Source: Prevotella sp. UBA2746
GTDB taxonomy: Bacteria > Bacteroidota > Bacteroidia > Bacteroidales > Bacteroidaceae
DNA length: 17,742 bases
NCBI GenBank assembly: GCA_002353555.1
Contig: DEJO01000047.1
Coordinates: 7,177 to 24,918, forward strand
Direction of reading: 5' to 3'
The translations under genes and the position numbers were made by a program. Positions 1 to 7,357 of the stretch are shown here, in pieces (the stretch's first letter is position 1; every line of letters starts with the position of its first letter). The notes below the pieces were generated by a model. That model saw nothing but the letters and a program-made list of their open reading frames with translations. It was not told the origin of the DNA and searched no databases.

Positions 1-1014
1 AGCCGTTTCTGGCCCATGAGCACCGCCGAGTGTCCCAAACAGTTTATCGACGTCTTAGGCACGGGTAAAACCCTGCTGCAACTCACCGTAGAGCGTTTCG
101 GCAACCTTATTGCCCCTGAGAACATCTGGGTGGTCACCAACCAGAAGTATGCCGACATCGTGGCACAGCAGCTGCCCTCGATGCCGCGCACCAACATTCT
201 CTGCGAGCCCTGCCGCCGCAATACGGCGCCCTGCATAGCCTACATCTCATGGCGCATTAAGTCGACCGACCCCAAGGCCAATATCGTGGTGACGCCATCC
301 GACCATATCGTTACCAACGTGCAAGAGTTCCAACGCGTGGTGGGCGAATGTATGAAGTTCACCTCCGACACCGACGCCATCGTCACTCTCGGCATGAAAC
401 CTACACGCCCCGAGACGGGCTACGGCTACATTCAGGCCAACCTCAGTGCCAACTCGCTGCGCAACAAGGGCATCTTCCGCGTAGACACTTTCCGCGAGAA
501 ACCCGACCACGCCACCGCACTGAAATATATCCAGCAAAACAACTTCTTCTGGAATGCCGGCATCTTCATCTGGGGAGCCTCTACGATTATCAATGCCTTC
601 CGCATCTATGCTCCCTCCATTGCGAAGATATTCGACGGCATGCGCGAAATACTGGGAACGCCGGAAGAGCAGGCGCTGATAGACGAGCGCTATCCTGAGT
701 GCGAGAACATCAGCGTGGACTATGCCATCATGGAGAAGGCGGAAGAGATCTATGTCTGTCCGGCTGACTTCGGATGGAGCGACCTCGGAACCTGGGGCTC
801 CCTGCTCGTCCAGAGCCAGCGCGACCTGTATGGCAATGCTGCCATCGGTGAGAACATCGCTCTTTACGACACGAAGAACTGCATCATCCATACGACGGAA
901 GAGAAGAAGGTGGTCGTGCAAGGTCTTGACGGATATATCGTAGCCGAGAAGAACAACACACTACTGATATGTAAACTAACAGAAGAACAACGAATCAAAC
1001 AATTTTCAGAATGA
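1..1014 (+). CDS. manC: Mannose-1-phosphate guanylyltransferase, 5'-truncated
   Basis: The enzyme transfers GMP from GTP to mannose-1-phosphate, giving GDP-mannose in the cytoplasm. The frame is open from base 1 and starts with SRFWPMS, the end of the nucleotide-binding loop (usually GGxGSRFWPMS), so about 10-20 N-terminal residues lie outside the window; the ATG at 16 is internal. Also visible are KQFIDVLG, TPSDHIV, FREKPD, the family motif FFWNAGIFIW and DFGWSDLGTW. The 337 visible residues form only the nucleotidyltransferase and left-handed helix part; there is no fused mannose-6-phosphate isomerase cupin domain, so this is the short form. The stop overlaps the gmd start as ATGA, which implies translational coupling and a shared transcript. 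Family assignment is secure; the symbol manC follows usual practice for this family. Confidence 0.93.
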   Translation, partial: SRFWPMSTAECPKQFIDVLGTGKTLLQLTVERFGNLIAPENIWVVTNQKYADIVAQQLPSMPRTNILCEPCRRNTAPCIAYISWRIKSTDPKANIVVTPSDHIVTNVQEFQRVVGECMKFTSDTDAIVTLGMKPTRPETGYGYIQANLSANSLRNKGIFRVDTFREKPDHATALKYIQQNNFFWNAGIFIWGASTIINAFRIYAPSIAKIFDGMREILGTPEEQALIDERYPECENISVDYAIMEKAEEIYVCPADFGWSDLGTWGSLLVQSQRDLYGNAAIGENIALYDTKNCIIHTTEEKKVVVQGLDGYIVAEKNNTLLICKLTEEQRIKQFSE

Positions 1015-2090
1015 AAAACGTAGCATTGATAACCGGTATTACCGGTCAGGACGGCTCCTATCTGGCAGAGTTCCTGATACAGAAAGGGTATGAAGTACAC
1101 GGACTGCTCAGACGCAGTTCATCGTTTAACACCGCGCGCATCGAGCACCTCTACCTGGACGAGTGGGTGCGCGACATGAAGCAGAAGCGACTCGTAGACC
1201 TGCACTGGGCAGACATGACCGACTCGTCGTCGCTCATCCGCATCATCGGCGAGGTGAAGCCGACGGAAATCTATAACCTGGCGGCACAAAGTCATGTGAA
1301 AGTCTCGTTCGATGTGCCTGAATATACCGCCGACACCGATGCCGTAGGCGTGCTCCGCCTGTTGGAAGCCGTGCGCATCTGCGGGCTGGAACACTCGTGC
1401 CGCATCTATCAGGCTTCGACATCAGAGCTGTACGGCAAGGTGCAGGAGGTTCCGCAGAAGGAGACGACACCCTTCTATCCGCGTTCACCCTACGCCGTAG
1501 CCAAGATGTATGGCTTCTGGATTATGAAGAACTACCGTGAGTCGTACAATATGTTTTGCTGCAACGGCATCCTCTTCAACCACGAGAGTGAGCGACGTGG
1601 CGAGACCTTCGTGACGCGCAAGATCACCTTGGCAGCGGCACGCATCGCCCAAGGTTTCCAGGACAAGCTCTACTTGGGCAATCTGAACGCGCTTCGTGAC
1701 TGGGGATATGCCAAGGACTACATCGAGTGCATGTGGCTCATCCTGCAACAAGAAGAACCCGACGACTTCGTCATCGCCACGGGAGAATACCATACCGTTC
1801 GTGAGTTTGCGACGCTGGCGTTCCACCATGTAGGCATCGAGCTGGCATGGGAGGGCGAAGGCGTCAACGAGAGAGGTATCGACAAGGCTACCGGTCGCTC
1901 GTTGGTCGAAGTAGACCCGAAGTACTTCCGTCCGGCTGAGGTGGAGCAGTTGCTCGGCGACCCCAGCAAGGCGAAGGAGAAGTTGGGTTGGAACCCGCGC
2001 AAGACCACCTTCCCCGAACTGGTGAAGATCATGGTTGACCACGACATGCGGTTTGTAAAGAAGCTGCACCTGAAAGCACAAATGGATTGA
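1011..2090 (+). CDS. gmd: GDP-mannose 4,6-dehydratase
   Basis: The enzyme converts GDP-mannose to GDP-4-keto-6-deoxymannose, the first step of GDP-L-fucose synthesis. The protein is 359 aa, normal for the family. It begins with the NADP-binding Rossmann motif GITGQDGSYLAEFL, followed by LLRRSSSFNTARIEH, typical of Gmd. The extended short-chain dehydrogenase catalytic residues are visible: T137 and E139 in STSELYG, then Y161 and K165 in YAVAK. NHESERRGETFVTRKI and the C-terminal YFRPAEVEQLLGDPSKAKEKLGW are also diagnostic. The ATG overlaps the manC stop codon by four bases with no obvious Shine-Dalgarno, consistent with coupling. fcl follows after 48 bases, so manC, gmd and fcl give the whole route from mannose-1-phosphate to GDP-fucose. 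Confidence 0.97.
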   Translation: MKNVALITGITGQDGSYLAEFLIQKGYEVHGLLRRSSSFNTARIEHLYLDEWVRDMKQKRLVDLHWADMTDSSSLIRIIGEVKPTEIYNLAAQSHVKVSFDVPEYTADTDAVGVLRLLEAVRICGLEHSCRIYQASTSELYGKVQEVPQKETTPFYPRSPYAVAKMYGFWIMKNYRESYNMFCCNGILFNHESERRGETFVTRKITLAAARIAQGFQDKLYLGNLNALRDWGYAKDYIECMWLILQQEEPDDFVIATGEYHTVREFATLAFHHVGIELAWEGEGVNERGIDKATGRSLVEVDPKYFRPAEVEQLLGDPSKAKEKLGWNPRKTTFPELVKIMVDHDMRFVKKLHLKAQMD

Positions 2091-2125
2091 TTTCAGGACG
2101 CTTTGGACATATATTCGGAAATAGC

Positions 2126-2131
2126 AGGGAG
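2126..2131 (+). promoter_or_regulatory. Ribosome binding site choosing the fcl start
   Basis: AGGGAG sits 7 bases before the ATG at 2139. An in-frame TTG at 2103 would add 12 residues, but these precede the conserved N-terminal strand (KIYVAGHRGLVGS). The ATG at 2139 is therefore the better start. Confidence 0.6.
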
Positions 2132-2138
2132 AACACCA

Positions 2139-3317
2139 ATGTTAGAAAAGAATAGCAAGATATATGTAGCCGGACACCGCGGACTGGTGGGTTCGGCAAT
2201 ATGGAACAACCTGAAGGCGCGGGGATATGACAACCTCGTGGGACGGACACACAGCGAACTCGACCTCACCGACCAGGTGGCTGTAAGAAGGTTCTTTGAC
2301 GAGGAACGTCCCGATGCCGTCGTCCTGGCTGCTGCCTTCGTGGGCGGCATCATGGCAAACTCGCTCTATCGTGCCGACTTCATCATGCAGAACATGAAGA
2401 TGCAGTGCAATGTCATCGGTGAGGCGTATGCCCACGGGGTGAAAAAACTGCTCTTCCTCGGCTCTACCTGCATCTATCCCAAGAATGCACCGCAGCCGAT
2501 GAAGGAAGATGCGCTGCTTACCTCCCCGTTGGAATATACCAACGAGGAGTATGCCATTGCAAAGATTGCCGGACTGAAGATGTGTGAAAGCTACAACCTT
2601 CAATATGGTACCAACTATATTGCCGTGATGCCGACCAACCTCTATGGTCCTAACGACAACTTTCATCTGGAGAACTCGCACGTGATGCCGGCAATGATGC
2701 GCAAGATATATCTTGCCAAGCTGATACACGACGGAGCCTGGGAGGAGATTGGTGTAGACATGGACAAGCGGCCGGTGGAAGGTATCACCGGCAAGGCTTC
2801 ACATGAAGACATCCTGAACGTGCTTGCCAAATATGGCATCTACGACAATCGTGTGGTGCTATGGGGAACGGGTACGCCGTTGCGTGAGTTCCTCTGGAGC
2901 GAGGACATGGCGGATGCCAGCGTACATGTGTTGCTGAACGTCAACTTCTCCGACATCATCGGCATCGAGAAGTATTCGTCTGTACACTACGGGGCAAGCA
3001 CCGACGGTGCCGTTGACCGCAACCACAGCGAGGGCAGGGGAGGGGCTATCCCCGCACTGGGCGAGATCCGCAACTGCCACATCAACGTGGGGACGGGCAA
3101 GGAGCTGACCATCCGCGAACTTTCCCAACTGGTTGTCAAGGCAGTAGGCTTCGAGGGAACGGTGGAGTTCGACAGCAGCAAGCCCGACGGCACCATGCGC
3201 AAGTTGATAGATGTATCAAAGCTCCACTCGCTCGGTTGGACACACAAAGTGGAGATTGATGAAGGTGTCAGCAAACTCTTCGAGTGGTACAAAAAGTCTA
3301 TTTCCCCTTCTTCATAA
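2139..3317 (+). CDS. fcl: GDP-L-fucose synthase (3,5-epimerase/4-reductase)
   Basis: The enzyme epimerises and reduces GDP-4-keto-6-deoxymannose with NADPH to GDP-L-fucose. The N-terminal Rossmann motif is VAGHRGLVGSAIW. The active-site set is complete: GSTCIYP (S109/T110), Y138 and K142 in EEYAIAK, and H181 in ENSHVMPAM; these correspond to S107, Y136, K140 and H179 of E. coli Fcl. LWGTGTPLREFLW and SKPDGTMRKLIDVSKL mark the C-terminal substrate domain. At 392 aa it is about 70 residues longer than E. coli Fcl; the extra sequence lies in two insertions, one before LWGTG and one after VLLNVNFSD. The last 20 bases overlap the 3' end of the convergent DedA gene. The product probably feeds capsule, O-antigen or protein fucosylation, but no glycosyltransferase is in view. 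Confidence 0.95.
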   Translation: MLEKNSKIYVAGHRGLVGSAIWNNLKARGYDNLVGRTHSELDLTDQVAVRRFFDEERPDAVVLAAAFVGGIMANSLYRADFIMQNMKMQCNVIGEAYAHGVKKLLFLGSTCIYPKNAPQPMKEDALLTSPLEYTNEEYAIAKIAGLKMCESYNLQYGTNYIAVMPTNLYGPNDNFHLENSHVMPAMMRKIYLAKLIHDGAWEEIGVDMDKRPVEGITGKASHEDILNVLAKYGIYDNRVVLWGTGTPLREFLWSEDMADASVHVLLNVNFSDIIGIEKYSSVHYGASTDGAVDRNHSEGRGGAIPALGEIRNCHINVGTGKELTIRELSQLVVKAVGFEGTVEFDSSKPDGTMRKLIDVSKLHSLGWTHKVEIDEGVSKLFEWYKKSISPSS

Positions 3318-3921
3318 AGTGTCTCACGATGAAGTAAAGGATGGCGAGGACGACAAGGGCGAGAATGGCATACTTGATGTAGTCGCCGTATTCCATAATC
3401 TTTGACTCCAGCTGGTTCTCTGGTACAAAAGAGTACATCCACCATCCCAGTGCAGCCAGGATGCAATTCCATACACCGGCACCCAGCGTGGTGTAGAGCA
3501 GGAACTTCCAGTAGTTCATCTTGGCAAGTCCGGCGGGAATGGAGATGAGATGGCGAATGCCCGGAATGAGTCGCCCCGTGATGGTAGCCACCATGCCGTG
3601 GTCGTCAAAGTACTTCTCACTCTTTTCCACTTTCTCCTGATTGAGCAGGCACATCTTTCCCCACTTGGAATTGGCAAACCGGTAGATGATAGGTCTGCCG
3701 AGATAGTAGCCGGCAATGTAGTTGATGGTAGCCCCACAGTCGGCACCCAGTGTGCCGAAGAGGATGACCAGCCACACGTTCAGTCTTCCGCCTGCCGAGA
3801 AATAGGCAGCAGGTGCCACCACCAACTCTGACGGTACAGGAATGACCGTACTTTCTAAAAGCATGAGGAAAAATACCCAATAGTAGTTCAGGTGTTCAAG
3901 TATAAAGTTGTAGAAATCCAT
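3298..3921 (-). CDS. DedA-family (SNARE-associated/VTT) membrane protein
   Basis: An inner-membrane protein of 207 aa, typical for DedA. The family is linked to membrane homeostasis, and some members act as undecaprenyl-phosphate or phospholipid flippases; which role applies here cannot be read from sequence. The N-terminal re-entrant motif ESTVIPVPSE carries the conserved acidic residues, and the central signature is TGRLIPGIRHLISIPAGLAKM, with the conserved arginines. Hydrophobic segments lie near residues 12-45, 50-75, 135-165 and 178-200, followed by a basic tail (RHFMKKGK). The start is preceded by AATTG-type tandem repeats rather than a clear Shine-Dalgarno. Its 3' end overlaps fcl by 20 bases tail to tail, so neither gene has room for its own terminator between the coding regions. 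Confidence 0.93.
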   Translation of the reverse strand: MDFYNFILEHLNYYWVFFLMLLESTVIPVPSELVVAPAAYFSAGGRLNVWLVILFGTLGADCGATINYIAGYYLGRPIIYRFANSKWGKMCLLNQEKVEKSEKYFDDHGMVATITGRLIPGIRHLISIPAGLAKMNYWKFLLYTTLGAGVWNCILAALGWWMYSFVPENQLESKIMEYGDYIKYAILALVVLAILYFIVRHFMKKGK

Positions 3922-3929
3922 CTTATTTC

Positions 3930-3963
3930 AATTTACAATTAAACAATTCACAATTCACAATTA
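3930..3963. repeat. Short tandem AATTG-type repeat before the DedA gene
   Basis: Two exact CAATTCA heptamers at 3944-3950 and 3951-3957 are followed by a partial copy (CAATTA), with looser CAATT units before them. Read on the coding strand of the DedA gene they are TGAATTG units, 23 to 50 bases before its ATG. Similar tandem units precede the HAD gene (11463-11483) and ribE (14702-14717). Confidence 0.7.
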
Positions 3964-3971
3964 CCCATTTC

Positions 3972-4006
3972 TACTCCCCTCCCCAGGGAGGGGCTGGGGG
4001 TGGGCT
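3972..4006. repeat. 35-bp G-rich palindromic repeat, copy 1
   Basis: The unit contains the palindrome CCCCTCCCCAGGGAGGGG followed by more G runs. Four G runs of three or more, separated by one or two bases, fit the canonical G-quadruplex pattern on the + strand. Copy 2 at 4019-4053 differs at one base (ggggCt against ggggTt). The pair lies between the end of the TPR gene and the start of the DedA gene. Confidence 0.85.
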
Positions 4007-4018
4007 CCCCTTCTTTCT

Positions 4019-4053
4019 TACTCCCCTCCCCAGGGAGGGGTTGGGGGTGGGCT
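4019..4053. repeat. 35-bp G-rich palindromic repeat, copy 2
   Basis: This is the second copy in direct orientation, starting 47 bases after copy 1 and separated from it by 12 bases. It retains the same palindrome and four G runs, and is followed by a further G6 run at 4056-4061. It ends 11 bases beyond the stop codon of the TPR gene. On the minus strand no T tract follows the palindrome, so it is not a standard intrinsic terminator. Confidence 0.85.
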
Positions 4054-4064
4054 TTGGGGGGCTT

Positions 4065-5366
4065 TCACTCCTCACTCCCGACAGGTGTGAGCATCGGGTA
4101 ATCCTTGGGGTCGGTACCTTTGGGATAGAGGTCGCCGAGCACAAACCGAGCCTCGTCGGGATTCTTTTCTACGGCAATCTTCAGGGCTTCGGCATACTCG
4201 TCATCTTCATGCATCACATAGCAGCAGCGGGCATAGTAGGCATATCCCTCGTTCCACTCGTCTATGTCCTTGGTCTTTTCAAAGAGCAGGCTAAACAGTT
4301 TCTTGCTGATGTGCAGATAGCCGGTATCGTAAGTGGCGATGCCGATGTTGAAGATGACCCTTGGTGCATAGTGGGAAATGCGCAACGCCTTATGGAAGCA
4401 CGTCTCAGCATGCTCAAACTGTTTGGCTTCCAGATAGATGTAGCCTCGTGTCACCATTGCCATCTCCTTGCCGATGCCAGCCTTCTCAGCCTTGTACAGA
4501 AAGTCTATTGCCTCGTCGGTTTTCCCCAGTCGGCTCTTCAGGAATGCTATCTCCTGCAATACGGCACCGTTGTCAGGTTGCTTTTCGAGGAAGCTGTTGT
4601 AGTATTTCTCAGCCTCTTCCAGATCGCCGAGCGCGAACAGTCCGTTGGCTTTGTTCAGGATTGCCTCTGCATCATTGGGGTTGATGGCAAGAGCATATTC
4701 GCTGGAGGTGATGGAGTCGCTGATGTTGTTCTGCATATACTGCGACGATGCCAGCCTGTTCCAGTAGACGTTTGAAAACGGGTCGCGGTCTATCAGCTCG
4801 TTGAAGATTTTCTGACTTTCGTCGAACTTGCCGTTATACATCAGGATGCGTGCCTGTATGTCCTTGTAGTCATCGTCGTCGGTGAGTGTCGAGCGATTGA
4901 GCCATTTCTCAGCCAGCTCGTATTCATCGTAGTCGGCAAAGAGCGACGCACAGTCGATGATGAAATCCTCCTCATCGCCCATGTAGTCTTTCATGCGTTG
5001 GCTCAGGTATCTGTCGGCAGCCTTCGCCTTCTGGTTGGCAATCATGATTTCAGCCTTCGTGTAGGCATATTCCAGGTCGCTCTTGTCCGCCACCTCTTCC
5101 AGTATCTCTTCTGCCTTCTTCGCGTCGTTGTCCAGAAGCAACACCATGCGCGCCTTGAAGCATGTGGGCAGGGCAGCACCGGGAAAAGTCTTCAAAGCCA
5201 AGGCAATCGCCCTTTGTGCTTTTTCCTTCTCGCCGAGAGACATGTAATACTCAGCCAAGTCTGTGAGTTCCTCTGCATCGAGATACCCACAAGCCCCCTT
5301 CGCTATATACCCTTCAAACTCTTGTAAGGTCTTGCGAAACTCTGGTGTATGATAATAGTTGTCCAA
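4065..5366 (-). CDS. Tetratricopeptide repeat protein
   Basis: A 433-aa protein with no signal peptide or membrane segment, so probably cytoplasmic and acting as a protein-interaction scaffold; its partner cannot be named. TPR-like helical pairs run through most of its length. The clearest are YYMSLGEKEKAQRAIALAL (about residues 41-59), ILMYNGKFDESQKIFNELIDRDP, ANGLFALGDLEEAEKYYNSFLEKQP, IAFLKSRLGKTDEAIDFLYKAE and GYIYLEAKQFEHAETCFHKAL. The composition is acidic. The start is a TTG; the first in-frame ATG would remove 41 residues that already belong to the helical array. It follows glnS by 12 bases on the same strand and is almost certainly co-transcribed with it. Confidence 0.85.
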   Translation of the reverse strand: MDNYYHTPEFRKTLQEFEGYIAKGACGYLDAEELTDLAEYYMSLGEKEKAQRAIALALKTFPGAALPTCFKARMVLLLDNDAKKAEEILEEVADKSDLEYAYTKAEIMIANQKAKAADRYLSQRMKDYMGDEEDFIIDCASLFADYDEYELAEKWLNRSTLTDDDDYKDIQARILMYNGKFDESQKIFNELIDRDPFSNVYWNRLASSQYMQNNISDSITSSEYALAINPNDAEAILNKANGLFALGDLEEAEKYYNSFLEKQPDNGAVLQEIAFLKSRLGKTDEAIDFLYKAEKAGIGKEMAMVTRGYIYLEAKQFEHAETCFHKALRISHYAPRVIFNIGIATYDTGYLHISKKLFSLLFEKTKDIDEWNEGYAYYARCCYVMHEDDEYAEALKIAVEKNPDEARFVLGDLYPKGTDPKDYPMLTPVGSEE

Positions 5367-5374
5367 CGGCTTGA

Positions 5375-5380
5375 CCTCTT
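5375..5380 (-). promoter_or_regulatory. Ribosome binding site supporting a TTG start
   Basis: On the minus strand AAGAGG is followed by 8 bases and then TTG at 5366. It overlaps the glnS stop codon. This spacing supports the rare TTG start of the TPR gene and suggests coupling to glnS translation. Confidence 0.55.
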
Positions 5381-7109
5381 ATGCGTTCTGGCTCTTCTTT
5401 GCCCATGTGTCCTTCAGCCCTACAGTCTTGTTGAAGACCAGGTGGTCGGGTGTGGAGTCGGCATCGAGCATGAAGTATCCAATACGCTGGAACTGCAAGT
5501 AGTCTCCCGGCTTCTTCTCAGCCAGATAGCTCTCCACATAGCAGTCTTTCAGCACGGTAAGGCTCTCCGGATTCAGCAGTTCGCGGAAGTCACGCTCATC
5601 GGCAGACGGGTTTTCGACCATGAACAGCCGGTCGTAGACGCGCACCTCAGCCTTCTGGCAGTGATCGGCGCTGACCCAGTGCAGGGTCTTACCCTTGATT
5701 TTCCTGTCTGCACCCGGCATACCGCTGCGCGTATCAGGGTCGTAGGTGGCATAGACGGTTGTCACATTGCCGTCGGCATCCTTGTCGCAGGGATGTTCCT
5801 CGTCGCATTTGATGATGTACGCATTCTTCAGTCTCACCTCCTTGCCTGGTGCCAGTCGCTGGAACTTCCGGCTTGCTTCCTCCATGAAGTCTTCGCGTTC
5901 TATCCACAAGTTGCGCGAGAAGGTGATGGTGTGCTTGCCGTCGGCCTCGTTCTCCGGGTTATTGACGGCTTCCATCTCTTCTGTCTGTCCCTCTGGATAG
6001 TTGGTGATGACCAGTTTCACGGGGTTCAGTACCGCCGAGACGCGGCATGCCTTCTTGTTCAGGTCGTCGCGGACGGCAGCCTCCAACAGTGCCACGTCGT
6101 TCAGCGCATCGAACTTGGTGTAGCCGATGGAGTCGATGAAGTTGCGGATGCTCTCCGGTGAATATCCCCTGCGACGCATGCCGCTGAGGGTGGGCATGCG
6201 CGGGTCGTCCCATCCGCTGACAAACTTCTCTTCGACCAGTGCCAGCAGCTTGCGCTTCGACATCATCGTGTAGGTGAGGTTCAGGCGGTTGAACTCTATC
6301 TGACGCGGACGGTAGTTGGCAGCCTCGGCACCCTCTTTCTCGATGAGGAAGTCCACGAACTTGTCGTAGAGCGGGCGGTGAGGCACGAACTCCAGCGTAC
6401 AGATGGAGTGGGTGACACCCTCGAAGTAGTCGCTTTGTCCGTGGGCAAAGTCATACATGGGGTAGGCATTCCACTTCGTTCCCGTGCGGTGGTGCGGCGT
6501 GTGTATGATGCGATACATGATAGGATCGCGGAAGTGCATGTTCGGGTTTGCCATGTCGAGCTTGGCGCGCAGCACCATAGACCCCTCCACAGCCTCCGGG
6601 GTGTTCATCTTCTTGAACAATTCCAGGCTTTCCTCGATGGGACGGTCGCGATAGGGGCTGGCAACGCCGGGCTCTGTCGGCGTACCTTTCTGCCGGGCTA
6701 TCTCTTCCGATGACTGCTCGTCAACGTAGGCGTGTCCTTTCTTGATCATCCAGACGGCGAAGTCCCACAGCTTCTCGAAGTAGTCGCTGGCATAATAGAT
6801 GTTGCCCCACTTGAATCCTAACCACGAGATGTCGTTCAGGATGTTCTCCACATATTCCGTGTTCTCCTTTGACGGGTTGGTATCGTCGAAACGAAGGTTG
6901 CAGACGCCGTTGTAGCGTTCAGCCACGCCGAAGTCCATGCAGATGGCTTTCGCGTGTCCTATGTGCAGGTATCCGTTGGGTTCCGGCGGGAACCGGGTCT
7001 GAATGCGTCCGCCGTTCTTGCCTTCGGCGAGGTCTTCTTCTACCAGTTGCTCCACAAAGCTCAGTGAGCGTTTCTCTTCGTTAGCGCTATTGTCTGTAAT
7101 GGTTGTCAT
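5379..7109 (-). CDS. glnS: Glutaminyl-tRNA synthetase
   Basis: A class I aminoacyl-tRNA synthetase that charges tRNA-Gln with glutamine in the cytoplasm. At 576 aa it is slightly longer than E. coli GlnS (554). The signature RFPPEPNGYLHIGHAKA holds HIGH at residues 49-52, and the KMSKS-type loop is MSKRK at 283-287. FDDTNP and the central WNAYPMYDFAHG follow the family pattern, and the C-terminal half (from about residue 340) is the double beta-barrel anticodon-binding region. The glutamine-specific reading rests on overall similarity to GlnS rather than GltX. It heads a two-gene unit with the TPR gene; a TAnnTTTG element lies just upstream. No sign of decay. Confidence 0.97.
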   Translation of the reverse strand: MTTITDNSANEEKRSLSFVEQLVEEDLAEGKNGGRIQTRFPPEPNGYLHIGHAKAICMDFGVAERYNGVCNLRFDDTNPSKENTEYVENILNDISWLGFKWGNIYYASDYFEKLWDFAVWMIKKGHAYVDEQSSEEIARQKGTPTEPGVASPYRDRPIEESLELFKKMNTPEAVEGSMVLRAKLDMANPNMHFRDPIMYRIIHTPHHRTGTKWNAYPMYDFAHGQSDYFEGVTHSICTLEFVPHRPLYDKFVDFLIEKEGAEAANYRPRQIEFNRLNLTYTMMSKRKLLALVEEKFVSGWDDPRMPTLSGMRRRGYSPESIRNFIDSIGYTKFDALNDVALLEAAVRDDLNKKACRVSAVLNPVKLVITNYPEGQTEEMEAVNNPENEADGKHTITFSRNLWIEREDFMEEASRKFQRLAPGKEVRLKNAYIIKCDEEHPCDKDADGNVTTVYATYDPDTRSGMPGADRKIKGKTLHWVSADHCQKAEVRVYDRLFMVENPSADERDFRELLNPESLTVLKDCYVESYLAEKKPGDYLQFQRIGYFMLDADSTPDHLVFNKTVGLKDTWAKKSQNA

Positions 7110-7132
7110 GATGCTTTTTATGATTTTGGGTA

Positions 7133-7140
7133 CAAAGGTA
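7133..7140 (-). promoter_or_regulatory. glnS: Putative glnS promoter (-7 element)
   Basis: On the minus strand TACCTTTG matches the Bacteroidetes TAnnTTTG element, with about 23 bases to the glnS ATG. No TTTG is seen at the expected 19-20 base spacing upstream, so the -33 box is weak or absent. Confidence 0.5.
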
Positions 7141-7211
7141 TATAAAATAATTCATTATATGTCTTTTTTCAATAGTAGTTATTTGTGAAATTAGAAAAAA
7201 ATTAAAAAAGA

Positions 7212-7243
7212 TTTGGAAGTATAATTTAATTACATTACCTTTG
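7212..7243 (+). promoter_or_regulatory. Bacteroidetes-type promoter for a short + strand transcript
   Basis: TTTG (7212-7215), 20 bases, then TACCTTTG (7236-7243) matches the major sigma factor consensus of Bacteroidetes. It points away from glnS and towards the 3' end of the opposite-strand mltG gene. The only thing it can serve on its own strand is the short segment that ends in the hairpin at 7307-7342. Confidence 0.75.
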
Positions 7244-7248
7244 CACTC

Positions 7249-7342
7249 GTTATCCTGAATACAATCTTTTTACCTTAAAAGAAAGCTAATACCTATTGAG
7301 ATTGAGTGCCTGTCGCTGTGAAGCGAGAGGCATTTGCTTTTT
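7249..7342 (+). ncRNA. Putative small RNA, about 90 nt
   Basis: The start is placed about six bases past the promoter element and the end at the T tract of the terminator; both ends are inferred. The 5' half is A/T rich and mostly unstructured, with only a weak hairpin around CTTTT/AAAAG (7266-7281), leaving single-stranded sequence that could pair with target mRNAs. The 3' part is the terminator hairpin. There is no credible open reading frame in it. The sequence does not match tmRNA, SRP RNA or 6S RNA as I know them. It lies between the glnS start and the mltG stop. Confidence 0.5.
7307..7342 (+). terminator. Intrinsic terminator of the putative small RNA
   Basis: TGCCT (7307-7311) pairs with AGGCA (7328-7332), and after one G-G mismatch TCGCT (7313-7317) pairs with AGCGA (7322-7326), closed by a GTGA (GNRA-type) tetraloop. 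TTTGCTTTTT follows. The T tract is on the + side only, so the hairpin ends + strand transcription, not mltG. Confidence 0.75.
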
Positions 7343-7357
7343 GATAGCCCCTTCTGA

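Noticed and set aside
2103..2138. Upstream TTG start for fcl
   Set aside because: The added residues precede the conserved N-terminal strand, and the ATG at 2139 has a well-placed AGGGAG.
3029..3055. G-rich stretch in fcl (AGGGGAGGGGCT...) resembling the 35-bp repeats at 3972-4053
   Set aside because: Only about 10 bases match and the frame reads through as part of a protein loop; too little to claim a repeat insertion.
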